A DNA stretch of 64,000 bases from Acanthochlamys bracteata (Eukaryota > Streptophyta > Magnoliopsida > Pandanales > Velloziaceae): assembly GCA_019914995.1 (NCBI GenBank), contig CM034132.1, positions 3,226,501-3,290,500 of the forward strand. The letters run 5' to 3'. The notes below the pieces were generated by a model. It saw only the letters and a list, made by a program, of their open reading frames with translations. It ran no database searches and was not told where the DNA came from. The number at the start of each line of letters is the position of its first letter. Position 1 is the first letter of the stretch. The position numbers and the translations under genes were made by a program. Shown here one piece after another: positions 33,896 through 44,535 of this stretch.

Positions 33896-36271
33896 ATGCT
33901 TCAAAAAAAACTACCACCAAAACTCAAAGATCCAGGGAGTTTCACTGTTCCCTGCCGCATAGGAAGTGTGAAGTTTGAGAAGGCATTATTGGATTTAGGA
34001 GCAACCATAAATCTTATGCCTTATTCAGTTTATACTGAGCTAAGATTGAGCAAACTCTCTCCAACTTCTATGACTTTACAACTTCCGGATCGCTCAGTAA
34101 AGGTTCCTAGTGGCATTCTTGAGGATGTATTGGTGAAAGTTGATGAATTCATCTTGTCAGCTAATTTTGTTGTTTTAGATATGGAAGACACACCACGACC
34201 TGGAAAAGAATTACCCATCATTTTAGGTCGACCTTTTATGACTACAGCTGGTACTAAGATAAATGTTAAAGAAGGGACACTCACTATGACTATTCAAGGT
34301 AAAACTGTTGAGTTTAAGGTTTTTAATTCAATAAAGTTTCCTGAGGATTTAGGTGATTGTTTCAGTATTGATGTTGTTAACCAATTGAAAACAGATATCA
34401 TTCTTCAGGATAATTCTGTTAATGTAGGAGAAATTCATGATCAAGACAATCCTTACTCAAAACTTGATAATGCATCAACTCAAATTTATGGTATGTGTGA
34501 TTCTATATCTGCTTATTCTAAAAAGCCACAAAAATTTGAATCTTTACCACTTTCAAGTAATAAGTTGGTTCCATCTATTATAGAAGCCCCAAAGATTGAG
34601 TTGAAAATATTATCTACTCATCTAAAATATGCATATCTTGAAGATCATGAAACTCTTCCTATGATTATTGCATCTGACCTTGACACTATAGAAGAAGAAA
34701 AATTAATTCGAGTATTAAGAAAGCATAAGACTGCGATTGGTTGGACTATAGCTGACATTAAGGGAATTAGCCCTACTAGGTGTATGCATCGAATTTTATT
34801 AGAAGATGATGCTAAACCTCATCGTGGTGCTCAAAGGAGACTTAATCCCAACATGAAAGAAATAGTAAAAACTGAAGTGATGAAACTTTTAGACGTTGGA
34901 GTTAGTTATCCTATCTCAGACTCGAAGTGGGTGAGTCCTATACATGTGGTACCAAAGAAGTCTGGAGTTACAGTGGTAAAAAATGATAGTAATGAGTTAG
35001 TGCTCACGAGATTAGTGACTGGCTGGCGGGTTTGTATTGATTATAGAAAGCTTAATAGTGTCACCAGAAAAGACCATTTTTTTTTACCATTTATTGATCA
35101 AATGCTTGAGAGATTAGCTGGCCATAGTTACTATTGCTTCTTAGATGGATATTCTGGATACAACCAAATTTCTATAGCTCCTGAGGATCAAGAGAAAACT
35201 ACCTTCATTTGTTCTTATGGAACTTATGCATATAGACGCATGCCATTTGGTTTATGCAATGCACCTGCTACTTTTCAGCGTTGCATGATGGCAATCTTTT
35301 CCGACATGGTAGAAAAGATTATAGAGGTATTTATGGATGATTTTTCAGTCTTTGGATCTGATTTTGATGATTGTTTAGATAATCTCTCTTTAGTGTTGAA
35401 AAGATGCCAAGAAACTAACTTGGTTCTGAATTGGGAAAAGTGCCACTTCATGGTTAGGAGAGGCATTGTTCTTGGACATATTATCTCCCAAGAGGGTATA
35501 GAGGTGGATAAGGCGAAGATTGATATTATTTCAAATCTTCCACCTCCTACCAATGTGAAAGAGGTTAGGTCTTTCTTGGGACATGCTGACTTTTATAGAA
35601 GATTTATTCAAGATTTTTCCAAAATCACTAGACCTTTATGTAATTTGTTAGCAAAGGACACGGATTTTGATTTTAATCAAGATTGTTTGGATGCTTTCAA
35701 GTTACTTAAAACTAAACTCACAACAACTCCCATTATAATGCTCCCTGATTGGAATTTGCCTTTTGAAATCATGTGTGATGCCTCTGATTATGCTATAGGA
35801 GCTGTGTTAGGGCAAAGAGTGAATAAACGATTGCATGCCATATATTATGCAAGCCGCACACTTAATGAAGCTCAAGTAAATTATTGCACTACTGAAAAGG
35901 AGTTTCTAGCTGTGGTATTTGCTTTAGAGAAGTTTAGGTCGTACTTGATTGGCTCCAAGATAATAATTTTTTCAGATCATGCAGCAATTAGATATCTTAT
36001 GATTAAGAAAGATGTTAAGCCTAGATTGATTAGGTGGATTCTATTGTTACAAAAGTTTGATATAGAGATTAGAGATAAGAAAGGAGCAGAAAATATTGTA
36101 ACTGACCATTTGTCTCGATTGTCCTATGAAGGTAATAACTTAGGAATGCATATGCCATTATCTGAGAGGTTTCCTGATGAGCAATTATTTACTATTGAAG
36201 TTGTACCTTGGTATGCTGATATAGTAAATTATTTGGTCACCAATATGTTGTCTAAGGACAAATCTAGATAA
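33896..36271 (+). CDS. Athila-type protease, reverse transcriptase and RNase H
   Basis: A 791-codon open frame. The aspartic protease is at the start, with ALLDLGATINLMPY (DLGAT in place of the common DSGA). Reverse transcriptase follows from about residue 330, with CIDYRKLN, FLDGYSGYNQI, MPFGLCNAPATFQRCM and the catalytic VFMDDFSVFG. RNase H comes next, with MCDASDYAIGAVLGQR, TEKEFLAVVFALEKF and SDHAAIRYL. The enzymes copy element RNA into DNA. The frame ends at TAA 36269-36271, but integrase sequence goes on directly after it, so the stop cuts a longer polyprotein. The ATG at 33896 is only the first one in this frame; the natural protein is made from Gag-Pol. Confidence 0.9.
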   Translation: MLQKKLPPKLKDPGSFTVPCRIGSVKFEKALLDLGATINLMPYSVYTELRLSKLSPTSMTLQLPDRSVKVPSGILEDVLVKVDEFILSANFVVLDMEDTPRPGKELPIILGRPFMTTAGTKINVKEGTLTMTIQGKTVEFKVFNSIKFPEDLGDCFSIDVVNQLKTDIILQDNSVNVGEIHDQDNPYSKLDNASTQIYGMCDSISAYSKKPQKFESLPLSSNKLVPSIIEAPKIELKILSTHLKYAYLEDHETLPMIIASDLDTIEEEKLIRVLRKHKTAIGWTIADIKGISPTRCMHRILLEDDAKPHRGAQRRLNPNMKEIVKTEVMKLLDVGVSYPISDSKWVSPIHVVPKKSGVTVVKNDSNELVLTRLVTGWRVCIDYRKLNSVTRKDHFFLPFIDQMLERLAGHSYYCFLDGYSGYNQISIAPEDQEKTTFICSYGTYAYRRMPFGLCNAPATFQRCMMAIFSDMVEKIIEVFMDDFSVFGSDFDDCLDNLSLVLKRCQETNLVLNWEKCHFMVRRGIVLGHIISQEGIEVDKAKIDIISNLPPPTNVKEVRSFLGHADFYRRFIQDFSKITRPLCNLLAKDTDFDFNQDCLDAFKLLKTKLTTTPIIMLPDWNLPFEIMCDASDYAIGAVLGQRVNKRLHAIYYASRTLNEAQVNYCTTEKEFLAVVFALEKFRSYLIGSKIIIFSDHAAIRYLMIKKDVKPRLIRWILLLQKFDIEIRDKKGAENIVTDHLSRLSYEGNNLGMHMPLSERFPDEQLFTIEVVPWYADIVNYLVTNMLSKDKSR

Positions 36272-36283
36272 GAGCAGAAAAAG

Positions 36284-37506
36284 TTGCAAGCTGATGCTAA
36301 GTATTATTTTTGGAATGATCCTTACTTGTTCAAACATTGTTCTGATCAAATTATTAGAAGATGTGTTCCAGAGAGTGAGTTTCTCAGTATCCTAAAATTT
36401 TATCATTCTTATGCATGTGGAGGACATTTTGGAGCTAAGAAAACTGCAGCAAAAGTATTGCAGAGTGGATTCTTTTGGCCAATTTTGTTTAAAGATGCTT
36501 ATAATTTTTGTAAATTTTGTGATAGGTGTCAAAGAATGGGAAATATTTCTTTTAGGAATCAAATGCCTCTTACTAATATTTTAGTGATTGAATTGTTTGA
36601 TGTTTGGGGTATAGATTTCATGGGACCTTTTCCTATTTCTTTTGGCTATCTCTATATTTTAGTTGAAGTTGACTATGTTTCCAAATGGATTGAAGCTACA
36701 GCTTGTAGATCTAATGACCATAAGGTAGTGCTGAAATTTTTGAAAAATTTTATCTTTTCACGTTTTGGTACACGTAGAGCTATAATTAGTGATGGGGGAT
36801 CTCATTTTTGTAATAAGCCATTTGAAGCCTTGATGAAGAAATATAATATAACTCATAAAGTGGCTACGTCTTATCACCCTCAAACTAGTGGTCAAGTAGA
36901 AGTGTCAAATAGGAAGATTAAGCATATTTTGGAAAAGAACTGTACAATCGAATAGGAAAGACTGGGCTTTAAAACTTAATGATGCTTTGTGGGCTTATAA
37001 GACAACTGACAAAACTCCTATAGGAATGTCTCCTTATCGTTTGGTTTATGGAAAAGCTTGTCACCTCTCTGTTGAGTTAGAACATAAAGCTTATTGGGCC
37101 ATTACAAAACTCAACTTTGACCTTCAAGAAGCTGGAAATGTTAGAAAATTGCAATTAAGTGAGTTAGAAGAAATTCGAAATGAGACATATGAGAATGACT
37201 AAGATTTATAAGAATAGAACCAAAGCATTGCATGATAAGGCATTATTAAGAAAATCATTTGAATGTGGGCAAAAGGTCTTGTTATATAATTCAAGATTGA
37301 AGCTTTTTCCAGGAAAGCTTAAATCTAGATGGTATGGACCCTACGAGGTTATTGAAGTTTTTCCTCATGGAGCTATAGAAATTAGGGATTTACAATCTGG
37401 AATGCAATTCAAAGTTAATGGGCATCGTTTGAAACCATATATAGAAACTACTTTCTATATAAATGATGAAGCAACTTTTAAGTTGTTAGATCTCATTTAT
37501 CTCTAG
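36284..37506 (+). pseudogene. Athila-type integrase, frameshifted
   Basis: Integrase in three overlapping frames: 36284-36955, 36987-37202 and 37180-37506. The first holds the HHCC zinc domain (H-H near [13 protein letters not shown] in [11 protein letters not shown]) and the DDE core: D in [11 protein letters not shown] in IISDGGSHF, and E in SGQVEVSNR. The second continues with [11 protein letters not shown] and [13 protein letters not shown]; the third holds the C-terminal part, with [16 protein letters not shown] frameshift near 36950 and another near 37190 break it, so integration would need another element's enzyme. Confidence 0.88.
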
Positions 37507-38871
37507 AAAATGCTTCCGTCTGGCTGAAGACGTTAAACTTAGCGCTATTTGGGAGGCAACCCAAGAAATTTTAATGATTTGAATTCAGTTGTAGTTTTAT
37601 TCTTGTTTTATTTAGGACTAGCTTTCCAGGAGAAGGTGTTTAGAAAAAAATAATTCTTATAGATAATAGCTACGGGAATTAAGGATGACTTAAAAATTCT
37701 TGCAGCAAGAACAACATCCAAAAACAAATGGAACAGAGGAAAGCTCAAGTAGCAGGTTAATAAAGAGGAGTGAGCTCAAGAAGATACAAATCATGCAAAC
37801 ACAATCAGGGGAGTCTTTCTTACGACTTAAGTCTTACATTCTTTCATTTTTACATTAATGCTTGATTATTCTATTCATTGAACATTGAGGACAATGTTGG
37901 ATGTAAGCTTGGGGGAGATATAAAGTCAAATCTTGTGCAATGATAAACATTCTAATTGATAGTCTTTTTTCCAATATTTTTTTTTTTCAATGATGAATTT
38001 GAACTCTTTTTTTTTTTTTTTAGCATAGCTTTTGAGATCATAATTAATATTGAGTTTGTTTGTCTAATGTTCTTGTCAGATAAGTCTATTTTCTTCTTTT
38101 GAATAGTGTTGTGTATAAGTGAGTTGATAAAATTTTTTTACTATTCTAGACAGTGCAATTGAATACACTTTATAGAGTATTTTGATTTCATAATCCGTAA
38201 CAAGTGACGATATCTATCACCATGCAATACGAAGCGTAGAGTTGATCTTAATATTTTCTTGTGTTGTATTGTCTTGTTTTCAATTGTTAGGGATAGTTGA
38301 GAGACAGAGCTGTCAAAGAGTCATCCAAAAGTACAAGGGTAAAGAAAGAGCAAAAAAAAAAAAAAAAAAACTCGAGTATACCTTATAAAATGCAAGGATA
38401 AAGAAAGAGCAATTTAATAAAAATAAAGAGCCGTAAAATTGGGCCAATGCTTGAGTATACCTTGTTCTTTTCTTAAAAATACTCTTGACTTCTTTGTGTT
38501 TTGACTATTTCTTTAAATTTGATTGCATTCATTACAACCTTTGAAATAACTTTGTGACTCTCTAACAATTGTATGAGCAGTGGAGAGATGATTTCTTAAC
38601 GAACTTATGGACTTTGAACTCTAAACTTTTTTCTGGTATGTTGCACGTGTTCTTTGAATGCGAGGATTGAGTTGATTTGCTTGTCGTACAACGCATTTAT
38701 GGGAGTTTGTAGATGGTGTTGACTTGAGCATTAGGCTTAGAATATTCTTTATGATTTATGATTGATTAAGCTTTGCATAAAAATGAGTTCTATGAAAATA
38801 ATTTGTGGAAGTTTGGTATGCATTTTAATTATTTTGCTCGAGCACTAGCAAAGTTTAAGTTTGGGGGTATT
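37507..38871 (+). other. non-coding 3' region of the Athila-type element
   Basis: No envelope-like frame is present. An imperfect tandem duplication of about 70 bp occurs at about 38336-38465: both units have GGATAAAGAAAGAGCAA or GGTAAAGAAAGAGCAA followed by GAGTATACCTT, and the first has an A-run. The tract AAGTTTGGGGGTATT just before 38872 is the polypurine tract for plus-strand priming. Confidence 0.75.
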
Positions 38872-40186
38872 TGATAAAGATATAATTATATGCTTTATAA
38901 TAATATTTTGGTCATGATTATATATTGATTTATTTATTAATGAGCTAAAATTTTCTTACATTTTTTTTGGATGTTAGATAATGAAGACAAGTTGAACGAA
39001 TGTAGAAGAGCTAATGAGACTAAAAGCAAATAGTTGAAAATTTGGAGCAGCAAAGGAAATATAAATGATTAAATCATATGGGCTTTGCTATCTATTAGGC
39101 CCAACATCAAATGCTCAGTGGACTAAAACAATGAGACACAAAGTAGATGATTATAACTCCAAGGACCTTCTCAATAAATGCTCCCACGTGAGCCAATTAA
39201 AGCCCTAATCTCATTCAAGAGGAGCTTGGAGGCGGCTGAAAAAAGCAAAGGCCGAAGCAGAGAGAATCAGTAGAGAAGGAAGAAAAAAAAAAAGCAAAGG
39301 CCGAATAGAGAGACGAAGCCAGAGACGGAGACGACGAAATACAAACACGGCTGATTTCCAGATTTGATTTCTTCTTCTCTAATGCTTAGCTTATTTGATT
39401 TTACTGCTTGTACTATTTCTATGGGTAGCTAAATATCTAGACTGAAATTTTGGATGAAACCTTAGTGAAATTTTTTGGATTCTTAAACATTATTACGATT
39501 AATAATTGTTGAATATTTTGTGAGTTGTTAATCTTTGTATTAATTAAAATTTAGATTTTGAATTTAAATGCTTGATCAATATTGAGTTTGAAATTTGAAT
39601 TATTTGTCTAATTATGTTTGCGAGACCAATTGAAACATAATAAAAGAGTTTAGGATTAATAACTGTAATTAGTGTTTTCTGGACCAAAGAGAATATGATT
39701 GCATAATTTCTGATTTCGCAATTTTCAATACATCTCTTGTTTAATTCTGTACTGAACCAAAGTTAGAATAAATAAGAGATAGGTGATTCTAAGCTGGACC
39801 AAAATTAGGATCATAATTAAATCTGACCTAAAAATTGGATCAAAGTATTAGGTACGAAATATTCACATTAGTCAATAATAAAACTCACACTTGATTAAGG
39901 ATTCAAACAATAGACACTAGTAGTGGATTCTGAAATTTCAGTTATCTTATCTCTTCTGTTTCTAAAAATTTTATTATTATTATTATTTGATTTTCATACA
40001 TATTTATAGTTTAATTAAAAATTTTTATTCTATTACATATTTTATGAGATTAGTTTTAAGTTAGAGCTAGCATCAATCTCTGTGGATCGAACCTGTTATT
40101 TGCTATACGGTAGACGATAACCGTGCACTTGCAAAATAAATTAGGATAGAATCTCTAAATTATTTTAGGTGATTTTAGCTACATCA
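38872..40186 (+). repeat. 3' LTR of the Athila-type element
   Basis: It is 1315 bp long and ends TACATCA. Compared with the 5' LTR it has scattered substitutions, mostly C/T and G/A, and a shorter A-run. Confidence 0.95.
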
Positions 40187-42080
40187 ATAGTTTCTGCATG
40201 CACAAGTGCTTTTGGACTAAACGGATAAGGTTTACATAATTTTTCAAGCAAGGATAGCTACCTAGTCAACCTAGCACATAGCTAGCGACTAAAACACGGC
40301 AGTGCTTAATCATGCCCAAATTTGAACATAATACTCAATTCAGAAGTTGGCTTTTGCAAAATAGAAGATCGCAAGGAAGTCACGACTACTTTGAGCGAAG
40401 AGATTGCTAAATCATCTATCTGGTCACGATAAAACAGTAAATATTTCGCCGCATGTTACATGACTATTAACTCCATTTTCTGTTGTTTATTTACATATAA
40501 AGAACATTCGTTTGCCCTTGCTATGCAACCAAAAATGTAAACTAATCACATGACAAACTTTCATCTTTCAAAACGTAGAGTGAACTTCATGTCCATTCAA
40601 TAACAACGTAGAACAAGAACCAGATATGTTTTACAATCAGTTGAACATCCAGTTGATCTAAACAAATCATCACTTACTTTTTATAAAGTTTACGTTTTTA
40701 CTCTAAGTCTAGCAGATGCTCTGTTAATTTCAGTCAATTATTTTTGAATGTTCTCGAGCACGAATTAATTATTCAATTTGTTCTCTACTACAAGCTGTAA
40801 CTAGCTCATCCAGATCATTACAGATTTGGAATTTTCTTGTGAAATTAATGATAGGAAAAAACAAAGAAAGAAATAATTAAGCTTACGAATTTATAAAGGC
40901 GATCCAATTATCGCTGACGTTGACGCGCGATTCCGCGAATGGGCGGAGAGAAAATGAAATGAAATAAAAAGGTCTGTGAATGAATGAGATAATCGCGAGA
41001 TCTCACCCCATATGATATTGTTATTGTTAGTTAAATAACTAATTGATTAGTTAAAGTTTGTGTTAGTTAATTAATTAATTTATTGTATTGTAATTTTGTA
41101 AGGATCACGCGTTTACTTTCAGTATTTTCAAAACTATACAAATATAAATGTCCAGCAACAAATTAAATAGAATCATATAAATACTAAAATAACATAAAAA
41201 AGTCAAATATTTCCCGTCAATATCAGAACTCTATTCAAGTCCACTAATCCATCACGTTTATATTCAGAAAGTCAACTTGGCTTGCGTAAAAAAGACTTAG
41301 GAACACTAGTTCTTAGGATTACGGCTAATAGGATTTGACATTACATATCATTGCACTGTTTGTTACATGTAAATTGTAAAGGAAACTTACATGCAGTGCA
41401 TTATGAGTGCAAGGTATTACTTTTTTTAAAATATTTTAATTTTTAAGTTTATATTTTTTAATAAAATTTATATAATATTTTGTAAAATATATAATTATAA
41501 AGAATATAAAAAATTTTATATATTAATTTTTATTTTAAAAAAATATTTTTTATAAATACTTTCAAATAGCTCCACTAGGTTTGGAAGTAATTAATAAATT
41601 GATGTTTGGAGTAATTAAATTGTAGTTTGCAATTAATCAACATCTTCAAGCGCAATCCATGACATCCAATTGTGTGCTACACTAAAATAACATGCTTCCA
41701 TTTACAAGTTTTGGCTGACTTAAGTATGGATAGATTAGTATAGCTACGTGACTTAATCATACATGGAATCTAACTTGCTGAACCACTCACTACCTATAGA
41801 AAACAAAATTTTTTTGAGAAGTTCATCATAACTAAGAACGCATTTTAATTATATAAAATGAATTTCGCAAATATAAATTTTATAAAATATAATTCGAAAT
41901 AATAATTAAAATATTTGAAATAAAATTGAATTTTAGTAAATATAGAATTTGATATAAAAATAAAAATAAAGTTTGAAATATTAATCTCTTTTAACCTTAA
42001 TGACATACCTCTATTTATCAAATGATTATTGTAGTAATACCTATTCGAATAATTTAATTTTTTTACTTATCAGTGAAAAT
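40187..42080. other. spacer right of the Athila element, no gene seen
   Basis: This would continue the interrupted hAT locus, but no transposase motif was found in it on either strand. Around 40880-41010, on the minus strand, a less AT-rich patch with GTAAGC could be a leader exon with a donor; there is no matching coding sequence, so it is not called as a gene. Confidence 0.4.
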
Positions 42081-44192
42081 GCCAAACAAAACTTCTAGCC
42101 GGCCCCGATTAGAGGATGAGGGCTCTGATCCGGATACTCAGCGGCTACAGGGAAGTTGAAGACTTTAATAATCTTTCTTGTCTAAGAAACACGTCAAATT
42201 TATTGGTTGATAAGTGGCTAAGATAGAGCCACGTTACCGTATTAATCTAATAATTGAAACTTTCGAGTTCACGAGTTTTCGGAAAATATTTAAGAGTATT
42301 TATTAAAAAAATTTAAAATTTTAATTAAATATTATTGTATAAATATTTTGAAATATAATAATTAGATATAATTATTTTATAATTTATATTTTATTTATAT
42401 TTTCAAATTTTAAAAAGAATTCAAAAAATTAAGTATATTTTTTCAAATTAAAAATAAATTTATTGAGAATTATAAGTAATTTTAAATATGGCCGGATCTT
42501 CTACATATGTAGACACCCCCATGTCAAGATTTTTGATGATCAGGTTATAGGTTCTTTTGTTTGAGAAACTGTAACGCATGTTTCCAAATGCTTAAAATAG
42601 AACTTTTTAAAAATCGCGTTTATTTTAAAGTTTATTAAAATAAGTTTTATTTATAAATAGATTTTATAATATCTAATTTATGTATTTTTTAAAGCTTAAA
42701 TTTTATTAATTATTTTTAAATATATATATATATATATAAATGAGAAAGAGAGGAATATACTGGCCCTCCCAAATTTAATTTAATTTATTTTATTTTTGAA
42801 TTCAGATTATTTTCTATATTTAATTATTATTTATATTTTAGTATTTTATTTTTATATTTAATTTTATTTATGTTATATATTTTAGCTATAAAATTAAACT
42901 TTTTTCGTCAAATTCAATTATTTATTAAATTTATTGTATTTCATAAATTTATTTTATTTAATTAAAACGCACAAATTGTATCATGGCCGTTGATCCCAGA
43001 GGGGTTACCCCTCCGGATCTCGAGTGAAGCTCCCTTGGAAAACAGGCCAAGCCCATGTGAGCAGATTAGACTAGAGTGGGATCCACAAAGTTTTGCATCG
43101 GTGCTTGTTTGGCCGGATTATTTTGTTTGCTTTTTATTATTTCATTCAATTCAATTCAATGTCCTTCATCCAAAGTTTCCATTCCCGTGGACCAGCTTCT
43201 TTCTTGTCCGAGAATAAATAAATAATTGTTAATTATTATTTGAGTTATGGTAGAAGTGAAAATATAAAAGCCAAAATACTTGATTGCCATTTATTTTTTT
43301 TTACATTCAGAGATATTTTAATTACTTTAAATTAAAGTTTATAAAATAAGTTTTATAAAAATAAATTTCAGTAAAAATAAGATTTAATAGAAGCAGTGCT
43401 CAGATTTGATAACTAAAATAAATAAGATAAAATTGAATAGAGTCTTTATGGAAAATAAATTTAAGTGAAAAAATAAAAGTAAAAATTGAATGCTGCTGAA
43501 GTATATAAAATAGTCCAAAGTCAAACTTTGTGAGAAAAAAATAGTTTAAAGTATGTTTCGATTGCCACCAAATTTTATTTTTTTTTTAAATTTGAATTTT
43601 GATATTTATGTATTTTAATACTGTTCTGAATTTTATATTTTTACATTGGTTTCATCAAAATTTTATTTTAAATTATACTTACATAATTTAATTTATATTT
43701 AAATTTGGTTTTCATCAAATTATATTTTTTACTAAACTTTAGTGTTATGAAATATATTTTTGCAAAAATTATAATTAAAATATGCTCTTAACAATATTAA
43801 GAAGTATTTGGTCTAACAACCACTGGAAAGAAATGTATTTCTGCAACTTACCTATTTTTTCCACCACAAGTCAGAAATTCTTGCGTCAAAGCCTCTGCTG
43901 CTGTTCCTGATACGAGATTGTCTAGAAGAAACTCAAAGCCAAAAGCAAAACCCAAAAAGCAAAAGCTGAAAAGCAGCACCACTAGCCCCCGGCACCTGCC
44001 AAAAAGCATGTTAGTATTCAAAACTCAATTCTTAAAAGAAAAAAGAAAACTTCCCCAAATTCTCTAGCTCTCCCGCCTGCCTCCTACCAAATCTTCCAAA
44101 ATTCCATGTCACACTCTCACAGGCATTGACAAAAACTTCAATCATCCATCCCCTTTCGTTAATTATTATTCATGGATAGTTACTTTTGTTAA
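42081..44192. other. AT-rich flank of the receptor kinase gene, no gene seen
   Basis: Mostly AT-rich. A short TA repeat lies near 42720-42740. A GC-richer patch at 42980-43200 has a 75-codon frame without recognisable content. Confidence 0.45.
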
Positions 44193-44535
44193 TTGATTTT
44201 TTCAAGTCAATCTCAAACTAATCCCTTCTTCTCACTCATCGATTTTTCTTCTTCTTCTTCTTCTTCTCAGTTGCAGCAGCAACAATGGCAGCATCAAAAC
44301 GAAACTAATCTTCCTCCGCGTTTCACTCTTCTCTCACATGCCCAATCCCATTATTCCTTTCTCGTAACTAACCAATTCCCATCTTCATCATTCAATTCCA
44401 TACCATTCCTAGATGCGTCCTCGCAACGCGTACTCATTACATTCCAGATCTAGCTACCACCGCTTCGTCTCTCTGTAACACTTTCATGCAGCACTACTCC
44501 TAGTTTTGTTGAGCAAATAGAGAGAATCATCAGAG

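Larger units (their letters stand above)
30669..40186 (+). mobile_element. Athila-type Ty3/gypsy LTR retrotransposon
   Basis: A 9.5-kb element with LTRs 30669-31986 and 38872-40186 that start TGATAAAG and end CA. The flanks ATAGG (30664-30668) and ATAGT (40187-40191) match at 4 of 5 bases. The primer site TGGCGCCGTTGCCGGGGA (31993-32010) is the Asp-tRNA type used by Athila-group elements. Gag, protease, reverse transcriptase, RNase H and integrase follow in Ty3/gypsy order on the plus strand. The polypurine tract is next to the 3' LTR. About 1.37 kb between integrase and the 3' LTR has no envelope-like frame. Only a few stops and frameshifts interrupt the genes, and the LTRs differ by roughly 3% by eye in the first 300 bp, mostly transitions. 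It is therefore much younger than the copia element, but not intact. Confidence 0.95.

Noticed and set aside
40880..41010. Leader exon of a minus-strand gene
   Set aside because: A GTAAGC donor and mixed composition are present, but no coding exon follows on that strand.
42990..43217. 75-codon frame in a GC-richer patch
   Set aside because: No domain, no splice or promoter context, and no recognisable organelle-derived sequence.
44193..44453. 86-codon Ser/Gln-rich frame before the receptor kinase
   Set aside because: It lies in the CTT/CAG-rich leader of the receptor kinase gene and has no conserved content.
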